Assembly (NCBI GenBank): GCA_964523945.1
Contig: CAZGBU010000107.1
Span: forward strand, 1-6,808
DNA from: CAKTOF01 sp964523945
Lineage (GTDB): Bacteria; Bacillota; Clostridia; Oscillospirales; Oscillospiraceae
DNA: 6,808 bases
Direction of reading: 5' to 3'
Position 1 is the stretch's first letter; each line of letters starts with the position of its first letter. The translations under genes and the position numbers were made by a program. The notes under the pieces are model-generated. The model was not told where the DNA came from. It saw only the letters and a list, made by a program, of their open reading frames with translations, and did not search any database. Positions 1-6,329 of the stretch are shown in pieces.

Positions 1-1055
1 CGGCTGTGGGGCGGGCGGCGGGCGGGCTGGTCTTTCTCGAGCCGATCCTGTCTGCGTTCGGTGCATCAGACGCGACTTGGCCGTATGCCGGCGCGTATGC
101 GCAGATCTATCTGCTTGACAATGTGTTTGTGCTCATCAGTTTGGGCATGAACAGCTTTATCAACTCGCAGGGTTTTGCCCGAATGGGCATGATGACGGTC
201 GCGCTCGGCGCTGTGGTCAACATCGTGCTCGACCCGGTCTTTATTTTCCTATTTGATATGGGTGTGCGCGGCGCCGCGCTGGCGACGATCATTGCGCAGG
301 GCTGCTCCGCTGCATGGGTGCTGAAATTCCTGACGGGGAAAAAAGCGATCCTGCGTCTGCGCCTGCGCGATCTGCGCCCGGATCTGCGGCTGATGGGGCG
401 GATTTTGTCGCTGGGGCTGGCTGGCTTTATCATGGCTGCGACCAACTCGGTGGTGCAGATCGTTGCCAACCGGACGCTCTATGCTTACGGCGGTGACCTG
501 TATGTTGGCGTCATGACAATTGTCAGCTCGATCCGCGAGGTTGTGATGATGCCGATCCAGGGCCTGACAAATGGCTCCGAGCCGGTCATCGGCTATAATT
601 ATGGCGCGCGCTGCTATGACCGCGTGCGCAGCAGCATTCGCTTCACCGTGGCGATCGGCGTCGGATACAATACTGTGATCTGGGCAGCGCTGATGCTGGC
701 ACCGACGCTGCTGATGCGGATTTTCACCAGCGACGCCGCGACGCTTGCGGCCGGCCCGCAGGCAATCCGCGCATATTATATGTGTTATATCTTTATGGCG
801 CTGCAGTTCTGTGCGCAGTCGACATTTGTGGCGCTTGGGCGTTCAAAACAGGCGATTTTTTTCTCACTGCTGCGCAAGGTAATCGTCGTGGTGCCGGCGA
901 TGCTGTTGCTGCCGCGCATTGGGGAACTGGGTGTGCTGGGCGTATTTTTGGCTGAACCGCTCTCAGACGCCACCTGCTGTATTGTCTGCTTTGCCACAAT
1001 GCTGGCAACTGTCTGGTTCCCGCTGAAAAAACTCGAAAAGGAGCAGCCCGCATGA
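1..1055 (+). CDS. MATE-family multidrug efflux transporter (MepA-like), 5'-truncated
   Basis: This is the 3' part of a multidrug and toxic compound extrusion (MATE) transporter, an inner-membrane protein that exports cationic drugs in exchange for Na+ or H+. The open frame runs to the left edge without a stop (first full codon at base 3). About 350 residues are visible against roughly 440-460 for the family, so about 100 N-terminal residues (the first few helices) lie outside; the GTG at 6 is not a credible start. The rest alternates long hydrophobic segments with short polar loops. Recognisable family motifs are NIVLDPVFIF at bases 219-248, ending the N-terminal lobe, and NGSEPVIGYNYGA at 570-608 in the C-terminal lobe, which is typical of the MepA branch. 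A positively charged loop (about 340-390) links the two lobes. The stop overlaps the polA start as ATGA. Family assignment is firm; the substrate cannot be read from the sequence. Confidence 0.93.
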   Translation, partial: AVGRAAGGLVFLEPILSAFGASDATWPYAGAYAQIYLLDNVFVLISLGMNSFINSQGFARMGMMTVALGAVVNIVLDPVFIFLFDMGVRGAALATIIAQGCSAAWVLKFLTGKKAILRLRLRDLRPDLRLMGRILSLGLAGFIMAATNSVVQIVANRTLYAYGGDLYVGVMTIVSSIREVVMMPIQGLTNGSEPVIGYNYGARCYDRVRSSIRFTVAIGVGYNTVIWAALMLAPTLLMRIFTSDAATLAAGPQAIRAYYMCYIFMALQFCAQSTFVALGRSKQAIFFSLLRKVIVVVPAMLLLPRIGELGVLGVFLAEPLSDATCCIVCFATMLATVWFPLKKLEKEQPA

Positions 1056-3673
1056 AGCTGATGATTCTGGACGGCAACAGCGTTATCAACCGCGCGTATT
1101 ACGGCGTGCGTCCGCTGTCGACCAAAGACGGCCTGTATACCCATGCCATTTACGGATTTCTGAATATCCTCGAGCGCATGCGCAGCGAGGAGACGCCGGA
1201 TGCGCTGTGTGTGGCGTTCGACCTGCATGGGCCGACATTTCGACACGAGCGCTATGATGCCTACAAGGCCACGCGGCACGGGATGGACGAAGAGCTCGCA
1301 ATGCAGATGCCGGTGATGAAAGACGTGCTGCGGGCGATGCGCATTCCAATCTATGAGGCGGCCGGGTGGGAGGCCGACGACATCATCGGCACTGTTGCGC
1401 GTATTTGCAGTGAGGACGGCTGGGACTGCGTGATCGTCACGGGGGACCGGGACGACCTGCAGCTGATCGACGACCACGTCGCGGTCAAGTATGTCAGCAC
1501 GAAAGCCGGCCAGACCAAAACGATATTGTATGACGAGGCACGATTTATCGAAGAATATGGGTTCGAACCGAAGCGGCTGATCGATCTGAAGAGCCTGATG
1601 GGCGACAGCTCAGACAATATCCCGGGCGTGGCCGGTGTTGGCCAGAAGACAGCTACGGATCTGCTGCTGAAGTTTGGCTCGACCGAGGCGGTCTACGCCA
1701 ATCTGGACAGCCCGGAGATCCGGGAATCCGTCCGGAAGAAGCTTGTTGCCGGCGCGGAGTCCGCCCGGCTGAGCTACGAGCTGGCCACGATCCGCACCGA
1801 CGCGCCGGTCGACTTCCGGCCGGAGGATAACCTGGTTCAACCGTATGACCGCAGGGTGCTCTATGATCTGTTTGTGCGGCTGGAGTTTGTGCGGCTGATT
1901 GACCGATATGGCCTGCGCAGTGCGGATGTACCGAATCAGGCGCCGGAAGCAGTGCAGGCGGAATGCACAAGCGAGTTTGTCACGGAACCGGCGCGTGCGG
2001 CGGCGCTTCTGGCGCTCTGGCGTGAAACAGGCGTGACCATCCTGCCGCTTGCGGATCTTGCCGGCGTCGCGTGCCTGTCGGGGACGCACATGGCGGTCTG
2101 CCTGCGCGCGCAGATGGCGGATTATGACGGCTTCCTGCGTGAACTGTTCGGCGCGTCGATTGCCAAGACGGCACACGGTGTCAAGGAACTGACGCGCTTG
2201 CTGCTCGCGGCCGGCCTGCCGGCCGAGCATTTTGAGTTTGACACGGAGTTGGCTGCCTATTTTCTCGCGCCGAGCGACGGCGGTTATGCGCTGGAGAAGC
2301 TTGCGCCGGGTTACCTGGGATTCGATCTCAAAGCGGCGGCAGCATACGATCCGTCGCGCCCGGCGGACGAGCAGACGGAGCAGCTGGGTGCGTGGCTGTC
2401 GCGCTGCGCAGCCATTGCGGCGCTTCGGGAGATATTGGAGCCGAAGCTGGCCGAGGATGGTATGGACAAGCTCTACCGGGAGGTCGATCTGCCGCTGTGC
2501 CGCGTGCTGGCCGAGATGGAACTCGACGGCATTGCGGTCGACCGCGCGGCGCTCGAAGCGTTTGGCACGATGCTGACGGAGCGCATTGAGGCGTGTCAGC
2601 GCGAGATCTACCGCTATGCCGGTGGGGAATTCAACATCAACTCCACCCGCGCGCTCGGCGAGGTGCTGTTTGAAAAGCTGGGCCTGCCGCCGGTCAAAAA
2701 AACCAAAACCGGCTATTCGACCAACATTGACGTGCTGCAGAAGCTGCGCCGCCATCATCCGATTGTGCAGTGCGTCATTGACTACCGGATGCTGACCAAG
2801 CTGAACTCGACCTACGCCGAGGGGCTTTTGAAAGTCATCGCGGCGGATGGGCGCATTCATACGACGTTTCAGAATACGGTGACGGCGACGGGCCGCTTGT
2901 CGTCGACTGAGCCGAACCTGCAGAACATCCCGGTGCGCACCGAGCTCGGCAGCGAGCTGCGGCGCATGTTTGTCCCGCGTCCTGGCTGGGTGCTTGTCGA
3001 CGCGGACTACAGCCAGATCGAGCTGCGTGTGCTTGCGCACATCGCGGACGATGCGCTGATGCAGCAGGCGTTCCGCAGCGGCGCAGACATCCACCGCGCA
3101 ACGGCCGCGCAGGTGTTCGGCGTCGCGCCCGAGGATGTGACGGGCGAGATGCGCCGTCGCGCCAAGGCGGTCAATTTCGGGATTGTCTATGGTATTTCCG
3201 AGTTTTCGCTGGCCGAGGACATCGGCGTGACGCGCGCCGAGGCCAAGGCGTATATTGACAGCTATCTGGAAAAGTATGAGGGTGTGCACCGCTATATGCA
3301 GGAGATTGTGGCATTCGCGCGCGAGCATGGCTATGTTGCCACGCTGTTCGGTCGGCGGCGCAGTCTGCCAGAGATTCACAGCAAAAACTTTAACATCCGT
3401 GCAGGTGCGGAGCGTATTGCGCTCAATACGCCGGTGCAGGGAACGGCAGCGAATTTGATCAAGATGGCGATGCTGCGCACGCATGAGGCGCTTGCGGGCA
3501 TGCAGGCGCGACTGGTGCTGCAGATCCACGACGAGCTGATCGTTGAGTGCCCGCGTGAGGAGGCCGAGACGGTACGGACGCTTGTAACGGACGCGATGCA
3601 GGGCGTGATGGAGCTGTCTGTTCCTCTCACGGCGGAAGCTAAGATCGGCGAAAGCTGGTACGCGGCGAAATGA
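1052..3673 (+). CDS. polA: DNA polymerase I, proofreading domain degenerate
   Basis: Family A DNA polymerase of 873 residues that removes RNA primers and fills gaps during lagging-strand synthesis and excision repair. Residues 1 to about 290 form the 5'-3' nuclease: D7, D57, the E107/D109/D110 cluster, GDRDD at 131-135 and GDSSDNIPGV at 185-194 with the following helix-hairpin-helix. Residues about 300-470 match the 3'-5' exonuclease fold. However, the usual DxE of motif ExoI is absent around 327-338 and the YxxxD of ExoIII is absent around 448-460; only the ExoII aspartate (D397 in FDTELAAY) remains. Proofreading is therefore predicted to be lost, as in Bacillus PolA. The polymerase part is intact: TGRLSSTEPNLQNIP at 613-627, motif A DYSQIELR with D652, O helix with R701, K705, F709 and Y713, and motif C QIHDELIVE with H826, D827 and E828. 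An AAGGAG box at 1038-1043 lies 8 bases before the ATG. Confidence 0.98.
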   Translation: MKLMILDGNSVINRAYYGVRPLSTKDGLYTHAIYGFLNILERMRSEETPDALCVAFDLHGPTFRHERYDAYKATRHGMDEELAMQMPVMKDVLRAMRIPIYEAAGWEADDIIGTVARICSEDGWDCVIVTGDRDDLQLIDDHVAVKYVSTKAGQTKTILYDEARFIEEYGFEPKRLIDLKSLMGDSSDNIPGVAGVGQKTATDLLLKFGSTEAVYANLDSPEIRESVRKKLVAGAESARLSYELATIRTDAPVDFRPEDNLVQPYDRRVLYDLFVRLEFVRLIDRYGLRSADVPNQAPEAVQAECTSEFVTEPARAAALLALWRETGVTILPLADLAGVACLSGTHMAVCLRAQMADYDGFLRELFGASIAKTAHGVKELTRLLLAAGLPAEHFEFDTELAAYFLAPSDGGYALEKLAPGYLGFDLKAAAAYDPSRPADEQTEQLGAWLSRCAAIAALREILEPKLAEDGMDKLYREVDLPLCRVLAEMELDGIAVDRAALEAFGTMLTERIEACQREIYRYAGGEFNINSTRALGEVLFEKLGLPPVKKTKTGYSTNIDVLQKLRRHHPIVQCVIDYRMLTKLNSTYAEGLLKVIAADGRIHTTFQNTVTATGRLSSTEPNLQNIPVRTELGSELRRMFVPRPGWVLVDADYSQIELRVLAHIADDALMQQAFRSGADIHRATAAQVFGVAPEDVTGEMRRRAKAVNFGIVYGISEFSLAEDIGVTRAEAKAYIDSYLEKYEGVHRYMQEIVAFAREHGYVATLFGRRRSLPEIHSKNFNIRAGAERIALNTPVQGTAANLIKMAMLRTHEALAGMQARLVLQIHDELIVECPREEAETVRTLVTDAMQGVMELSVPLTAEAKIGESWYAAK

Positions 3674-4128
3674 CAGACTTTGAAATTGTTCCAATGCATG
3701 CGCAGCATGTCGCAGCCATCGCCGCGCTTGAACGCATCTGTTTTTCCGATCCGTGGAGCGAGAATTCGATCCGCTCGGAACTGAGCAACCCGCTCAGCCT
3801 GTGGCTGGCGGCGGAGTCTGACGGTGTGCTCATTGGATATATCGGTTCGCAGAGCGTGCTCGGAGAGGCAGATATGATGAACGTCGCCGTCGCACCGGCG
3901 GCACGGCGGCAGGGTGTTGCGCGTGCGCTGGTCGAGCAGCTGATCGGGCGGCTCAGCGAGCGGAATGTGACCAGCCTGGCACTGGAGGTGCGTGTGTCCA
4001 ATGATGCGGCGCGCGCGCTGTATGATTCGCTCGGTTTTGTGCCGGTCGGCCGGCGGAAGAACTATTATGTCAACCCAAAGGAGGACGCGCTGATCCTCCA
4101 CAAAACGTGGGGAGGGAACGCAAAATGA
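3670..4128 (+). CDS. rimI: Ribosomal protein S18-alanine N-acetyltransferase RimI
   Basis: GNAT-fold acetyltransferase of 152 residues, close to the usual RimI length (about 145-160). In Enterobacteria RimI acetylates the N-terminal alanine of ribosomal protein S18 using acetyl-CoA; in other bacteria it may act on more proteins. Visible features are the N-terminal CFSDPWSENS segment (24-33) typical of RimI, and the acetyl-CoA pyrophosphate loop RRQGVARAL (79-87, Q/R-x-x-G-x-A type). E106 in LEVRVSN fits the catalytic glutamate, NDAARALYDSLGF (111-123) includes Y118, and GRRKNYY (127-133) closes the domain. The start overlaps the polA stop (ATGA) and no good Shine-Dalgarno sequence precedes it, so translation probably depends on ribosomes finishing polA. 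The end overlaps the tsaD start in the same way. RimI next to TsaD is a common bacterial pairing, often with TsaB and TsaE, neither of which is seen here. Confidence 0.93.
   Translation: MTDFEIVPMHAQHVAAIAALERICFSDPWSENSIRSELSNPLSLWLAAESDGVLIGYIGSQSVLGEADMMNVAVAPAARRQGVARALVEQLIGRLSERNVTSLALEVRVSNDAARALYDSLGFVPVGRRKNYYVNPKEDALILHKTWGGNAK
4109..4117 (+). promoter_or_regulatory. Ribosome binding site of tsaD (inside rimI)
   Basis: GGGGAGGGA contains a full GGAGG core (4111-4115) 9 bases before the ATG at 4125. It lies in the last codons of rimI and decides the tsaD start in favour of 4125 over the in-frame GTG at 4107. TsaD can thus initiate independently as well as through the ATGA overlap. 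Confidence 0.8.
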
Positions 4129-5141
4129 ATATCCTGGCGGTGGAATCGTCGTGTGATGAGACGGCTGTCGCCGTTGTACGCGACGGCAGAACGGTGCTGT
4201 CGGACTGCATCGCCTCGCAGGTTGCGCTGCACGCGCTCTACGGCGGTGTGGTGCCGGAGATTGCCTCGCGCAAGCACATCGAGGCGATTTATGCGCTGGC
4301 CGATCAGGCGCTTGCAGACGCGGGTGTCGATCGGGCTGGGATCGATGCTGTGGCCGTTACTTATGCGCCGGGGCTGATCGGCGCGCTGCTCGTCGGGCTG
4401 AACTTTGCCAAGGGCGCGGCACTCTCGCTCGGGGTGCCGCTGATCCCGGTGCACCACATCCGCGGTCATATTGCGGCGAATTATCTGGCCTACCCGGACC
4501 TGACGCCGCCGTTCCTGTGCCTGGTCGTCTCAGGCGGACACACCCTGATTGTGGATGTGCGCGGATATACAGAGCTTGAGATCCTCGGTACCACGCGCGA
4601 CGACGCGGCCGGCGAGTGTTTCGACAAGGTCGCACGTGTGCTCGGCATGCCTTATCCGGGCGGCCGGGCGCTTGACGAGGCGGCGCGTGGCGGTGATCCG
4701 GAAAAATATCCGTTGCCCCGCGCGCATGTGGCGGATCATCCGCTCGATATGTCGTTTTCCGGGCTGAAAACGGCCGCACTGAATCTGCTGCACAATGCGG
4801 CGCAGAAGGGAGAGACGGTCGATCAGCCGTCGCTCTGTGCCGGGCTCTGCGCTGCGGTATGCGACACGATTGTCCCGCGCACGATGGATGCGCTCGCGCG
4901 CACGGGATACCACACGCTGGCTATTGCCGGCGGCGTGGCGGCAAATTCATTTCTTCGCGCGTCGTTTGCGCGTTGTGCGCACGAGCGCGGCGTGCGGCTG
5001 TGTACGCCGCCGCTTTCACTGTGCGGTGACAACGGCGCGATGATCGGCGCGCAGGGCTATTATGAATTTCTGGCGGGCCATACGGCCGGGCAGGATCTCA
5101 ACGCTTACGCCACCATGCCCGTCTCCGGGGCGGTGTGCTGA
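4125..5141 (+). CDS. tsaD: tRNA N6-threonylcarbamoyltransferase TsaD
   Basis: Catalytic subunit for the universal tRNA modification t6A at position 37 of ANN-decoding tRNAs. It transfers threonylcarbamoyl from the TsaC product to the adenine, working with TsaB and TsaE in bacteria. The 338-residue product matches the normal family length (E. coli 337). ASKHA-fold motifs are all present: VESSCDETAVAVV (6-18), the metal-binding histidines H111 and H115 in HHIRGHIAA, VSGGHT (135-140), GECFDKVARVLGMPYPGG (163-180), SFSGLKTA (210-217), AGGVAANSFLR (268-278), and CGDNGAMIG (300-308) with metal ligand D302. The start is set at the ATG overlapping the rimI stop. It has a GGAGG 9 bases upstream and gives the conserved MNILAVESSCDET opening, whereas an upstream in-frame GTG at 4107 would add six non-conserved residues and lie before the ribosome binding site. 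Confidence 0.97.
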   Translation: MNILAVESSCDETAVAVVRDGRTVLSDCIASQVALHALYGGVVPEIASRKHIEAIYALADQALADAGVDRAGIDAVAVTYAPGLIGALLVGLNFAKGAALSLGVPLIPVHHIRGHIAANYLAYPDLTPPFLCLVVSGGHTLIVDVRGYTELEILGTTRDDAAGECFDKVARVLGMPYPGGRALDEAARGGDPEKYPLPRAHVADHPLDMSFSGLKTAALNLLHNAAQKGETVDQPSLCAGLCAAVCDTIVPRTMDALARTGYHTLAIAGGVAANSFLRASFARCAHERGVRLCTPPLSLCGDNGAMIGAQGYYEFLAGHTAGQDLNAYATMPVSGAVC

Positions 5142-5150
5142 GCTGTTCGA

Positions 5151-5157
5151 AAGGGAG
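5151..5157 (+). promoter_or_regulatory. Ribosome binding site of the TetR-type regulator
   Basis: AAGGGAG, 6 bases before the ATG at 5164, in the 22-base gap after the tsaD stop. It fixes the regulator start: the same frame stays open back to an ATG at 5062 inside tsaD, but that would add 34 residues unrelated to the family before the helix-turn-helix. Confidence 0.75.
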
Positions 5158-5163
5158 CTGTGC

Positions 5164-5700
5164 ATGGCAATTGACACCAAGAAGCTGATTGCAAAGAAAC
5201 TGTTTGAAACGCTTGAACATAAATCCATTGACCAGATCACAGTCAAATATCTGGTGGAGAGCTGTCACATCAGCCGCCAGACGTTCTACTATCATTTTCA
5301 GGACATCCCGGATGTACTGAAATGGGGCATTCAGCAGGCGCTCGAACGAGACCTGGAGACATGCGCCGAGGCAGCAACGACGCGCGAGGCGGTCAGTATG
5401 ATCGTCTCGCAGGTAATGAAGCGCAAGGACTCCATTCGCCTGCCGCTCGGCAGCAAGCGGCAGACCGAGCTGGAACAGCTGCTCATTCGATCATTCCGGT
5501 TTTATCTGTTGGCGCTGTTCCGGCGGTTGGGACCGGATCCACAGATGCCGGCCGCAGATCTGGCTGCGATGGTCGACTTCTATGCGTTTGGGATCATCGG
5601 CCTGGTCCTGCAGCGCTGCGAACAGGATCATGCCGATGAGGCGGTGCTGACGGATCAGCTCTGTCGGCTGCTCACGGGAGAACTCCATCTGCCCGTCTGA
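5164..5700 (+). CDS. TetR/AcrR-family transcriptional regulator (DhaS-like)
   Basis: A DNA-binding regulator of 178 residues. The N-terminal TetR domain is clear: a first helix KKLIAKKLFETLEHKS (6-21), then the helix-turn-helix ITVKYLVESCHISRQTFYYHF (25-45), followed by QDIPDVLKW (46-54). The string SRQTFYYHFxDIxDxLxW is the hallmark of the short DhaS-like group common in Bacillota, whose founding member regulates dihydroxyacetone kinase genes; most others have unknown targets. The C-terminal half (about 60-178) is helical, with FRFYLLALFRRLG (111-123) and a hydrophobic VDFYAFGIIGLVLQ (137-150) expected for dimerisation and ligand binding. It follows tsaD by 22 bases with no terminator or evident promoter between, so it probably shares the upstream transcript, and it ends the unit just before the terminator. 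Its target is unknown; no palindrome that would serve as its own operator was noticed before the gene. Confidence 0.88.
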   Translation: MAIDTKKLIAKKLFETLEHKSIDQITVKYLVESCHISRQTFYYHFQDIPDVLKWGIQQALERDLETCAEAATTREAVSMIVSQVMKRKDSIRLPLGSKRQTELEQLLIRSFRFYLLALFRRLGPDPQMPAADLAAMVDFYAFGIIGLVLQRCEQDHADEAVLTDQLCRLLTGELHLPV

Positions 5701-5721
5701 CGTTTCGTTTATATTGTTTGG

Positions 5722-5764
5722 AAAAAACCGGAAGTGTACCAAAGTTGGACACTTCCGGTTTTTT
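5722..5764 (+). terminator. Intrinsic (Rho-independent) terminator, bidirectional in form
   Basis: A perfect 16-bp inverted repeat, AAAAAACCGGAAGTGT (5722-5737) and its exact complement at 5749-5764, separated by 11 bases that can add a small CCA/TGG extension. The GC-containing part of the stem (CCGGAAGTGT) is flanked by six A on the left and six T on the right, so it fits termination in either direction. It begins 21 bases after the TetR-type gene and insulates the next transcription unit from read-through. Confidence 0.92.
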
Positions 5765-5790
5765 GTCTGAACAAATGTCCAAAATTGAGA

Positions 5791-5817
5791 GTAGCACTCT
5801 TGACGTGAGAGTGCTAT
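5791..5817 (+). promoter_or_regulatory. CIRCE operator (HrcA repressor binding site)
   Basis: TAGCACTC (5792-5799), nine bases, then GAGTGCTA (5809-5816). This matches the CIRCE consensus TTAGCACTC-N9-GAGTGCTAA in 8 of 9 positions per arm and in the exact 9-base spacer; only the outermost base of each arm differs (G at 5791, T at 5817). CIRCE is the operator of HrcA, the heat-shock repressor kept active by GroEL, and is usually found before dnaK or groE operons. Here it lies before an unknown small gene and ftsH. The right arm overlaps the predicted -10 element, so bound HrcA would block RNA polymerase. The sequence match is seen directly; HrcA control is inferred, since hrcA itself is not in the window. 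Confidence 0.9.
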
Positions 5818-5820
5818 AAC
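5812..5820 (+). promoter_or_regulatory. Extended -10 promoter for the small gene and ftsH
   Basis: TGCTATAAC fits an extended -10 element (TGnTATAAT with one mismatch). The region 16-18 bases upstream lies in the CIRCE left arm and has no good -35 box, which extended -10 promoters tolerate. Transcription would start around 5826-5828, giving a leader of about 47 bases before the ATG at 5874. TTGAGA (5785-5790) and TTGACG (5800-5805) look like -35 boxes but lie 24 and 9 bases from the -10, so neither is correctly spaced. The exact start is unproven. Confidence 0.6.
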
Positions 5821-5856
5821 AGAAACAGAAACATACGCAGTGTTGGCGCACGGAAG

Positions 5857-5863
5857 AAAGGAG
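5857..5863 (+). promoter_or_regulatory. Ribosome binding site of the small unknown gene
   Basis: AAAGGAG, 10 bases before the ATG at 5874. It is a strong Shine-Dalgarno sequence and supports the reading frame as a real gene although the protein is not recognised. Confidence 0.75.
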
Positions 5864-5873
5864 CCGCATACAG

Positions 5874-6329
5874 ATGGATTTGCAGCAGGGAATGTTTGCA
5901 GTCAAGCTCTGCGAGATGGAAGAGGCCTACGGGCGGCTGCTGAGCCGCCTGCGGCTGTGCCAGCGGAAAAACCCCGAGCAGCTTGGCGAGCTGCTTGCAC
6001 AACTGCGCGACGAGTGTCGGGAGAACGGTATTCTCCTCGAGCAGGCTGCGCGCGCCGGCCGCCTGCCGTTCATGGCATCGCTCGCACAGGCGCAGCTGAA
6101 TTTCTGGCAGCAGTCAGAACAGCTGCTGCATCAACAGCTCGAGCCGGATGCGGATGAGACGGATACACCAGCGCAGGAAGAGCGGGCCGAGCGCGCTGCG
6201 CTATATGCGGAGTTTGCTATCGACTTTGCAATCCATACGATGCAGTATGCGCTGACATCGGCTATTCAGGCGATTGTGCTTGCACAGCGCGCGGATCAGA
6301 ACAATAAGGGGGAATCGACTGATGAATGA
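5874..6329 (+). CDS. Uncharacterised helical, charged protein upstream of ftsH, under CIRCE
   Basis: I do not recognise this 151-residue protein. It lacks a signal peptide and a clear membrane segment, so it is probably cytoplasmic. Residues 8-60 and 64-90 are rich in L, E, Q, R and A and look like amphipathic helices, possibly a helical hairpin or short coiled coil. Residues 90-106 form an acidic, low-complexity linker (DADETDTPAQEE), and 107-138 form a third, more hydrophobic helix (ALYAEFAIDFAIHTMQYALT at 109-128 and beyond) before a polar tail. Two cysteines (C13, C29) and a third at C48 are present without a metal-binding pattern. Evidence that it is a gene: a promoter and CIRCE site in front, an AAAGGAG box 10 bases before the ATG, and an 8-base overlap with ftsH typical of coupled genes. 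A role with FtsH, as adaptor or inhibitor, or in heat stress, is inference from position only. Confidence 0.8.
   Translation: MDLQQGMFAVKLCEMEEAYGRLLSRLRLCQRKNPEQLGELLAQLRDECRENGILLEQAARAGRLPFMASLAQAQLNFWQQSEQLLHQQLEPDADETDTPAQEERAERAALYAEFAIDFAIHTMQYALTSAIQAIVLAQRADQNNKGESTDE
6306..6314 (+). promoter_or_regulatory. Ribosome binding site of ftsH (inside the small gene)
   Basis: AAGGGGGAA within the last codons of the upstream gene, with its G run ending 9 bases before the ATG at 6322. It supports that ATG rather than the out-of-frame ATG at 6326 as the ftsH start. Confidence 0.7.

Noticed and set aside
785..1477. A 230-codon minus-strand open frame across the MATE/polA junction
   Set aside because: It is opposite two well-supported genes, has no domain resemblance and no ribosome binding logic; a shadow of codon bias.
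2696..2702. A7 run in polA as a possible programmed frameshift site
   Set aside because: It encodes the conserved KKTKTGYST segment in frame and no alternative frame product continues sensibly; no stimulatory structure was evident.
1610..3694. A 694-codon open frame on the minus strand opposite polA
   Set aside because: It lies antisense to a gene with complete family motifs. The translation is rich in R, H, Q and L as expected from the complement of a GC-rich coding region, and it has no recognisable domain.
4107..4127. GTG at 4107 as the tsaD start
   Set aside because: It would precede the ribosome binding site at 4109-4117 and add six residues not found in the family; ATG 4125 gives the conserved N-terminus.
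5062..5163. ATG at 5062 as the start of the TetR-type regulator
   Set aside because: The extra 34 residues lie inside tsaD in another frame and do not belong to the family; ATG 5164 has a good ribosome binding site and normal length.
5745..5782. Inverted repeat TTGGACA (5745-5751) / TGTCCAA (5776-5782), possibly an antiterminator
   Set aside because: The left copy is inside the loop and right arm of a 16-bp perfect terminator stem that should form first and far outcompete a 7-bp pairing across 24 bases.
5765..5873. CtsR operator or sigma-B type promoter before the small gene
   Set aside because: No tandem GGTCAAA-type heptads and no GTTT/GGGTAT pair are visible; the CIRCE element explains the stress-type signal.
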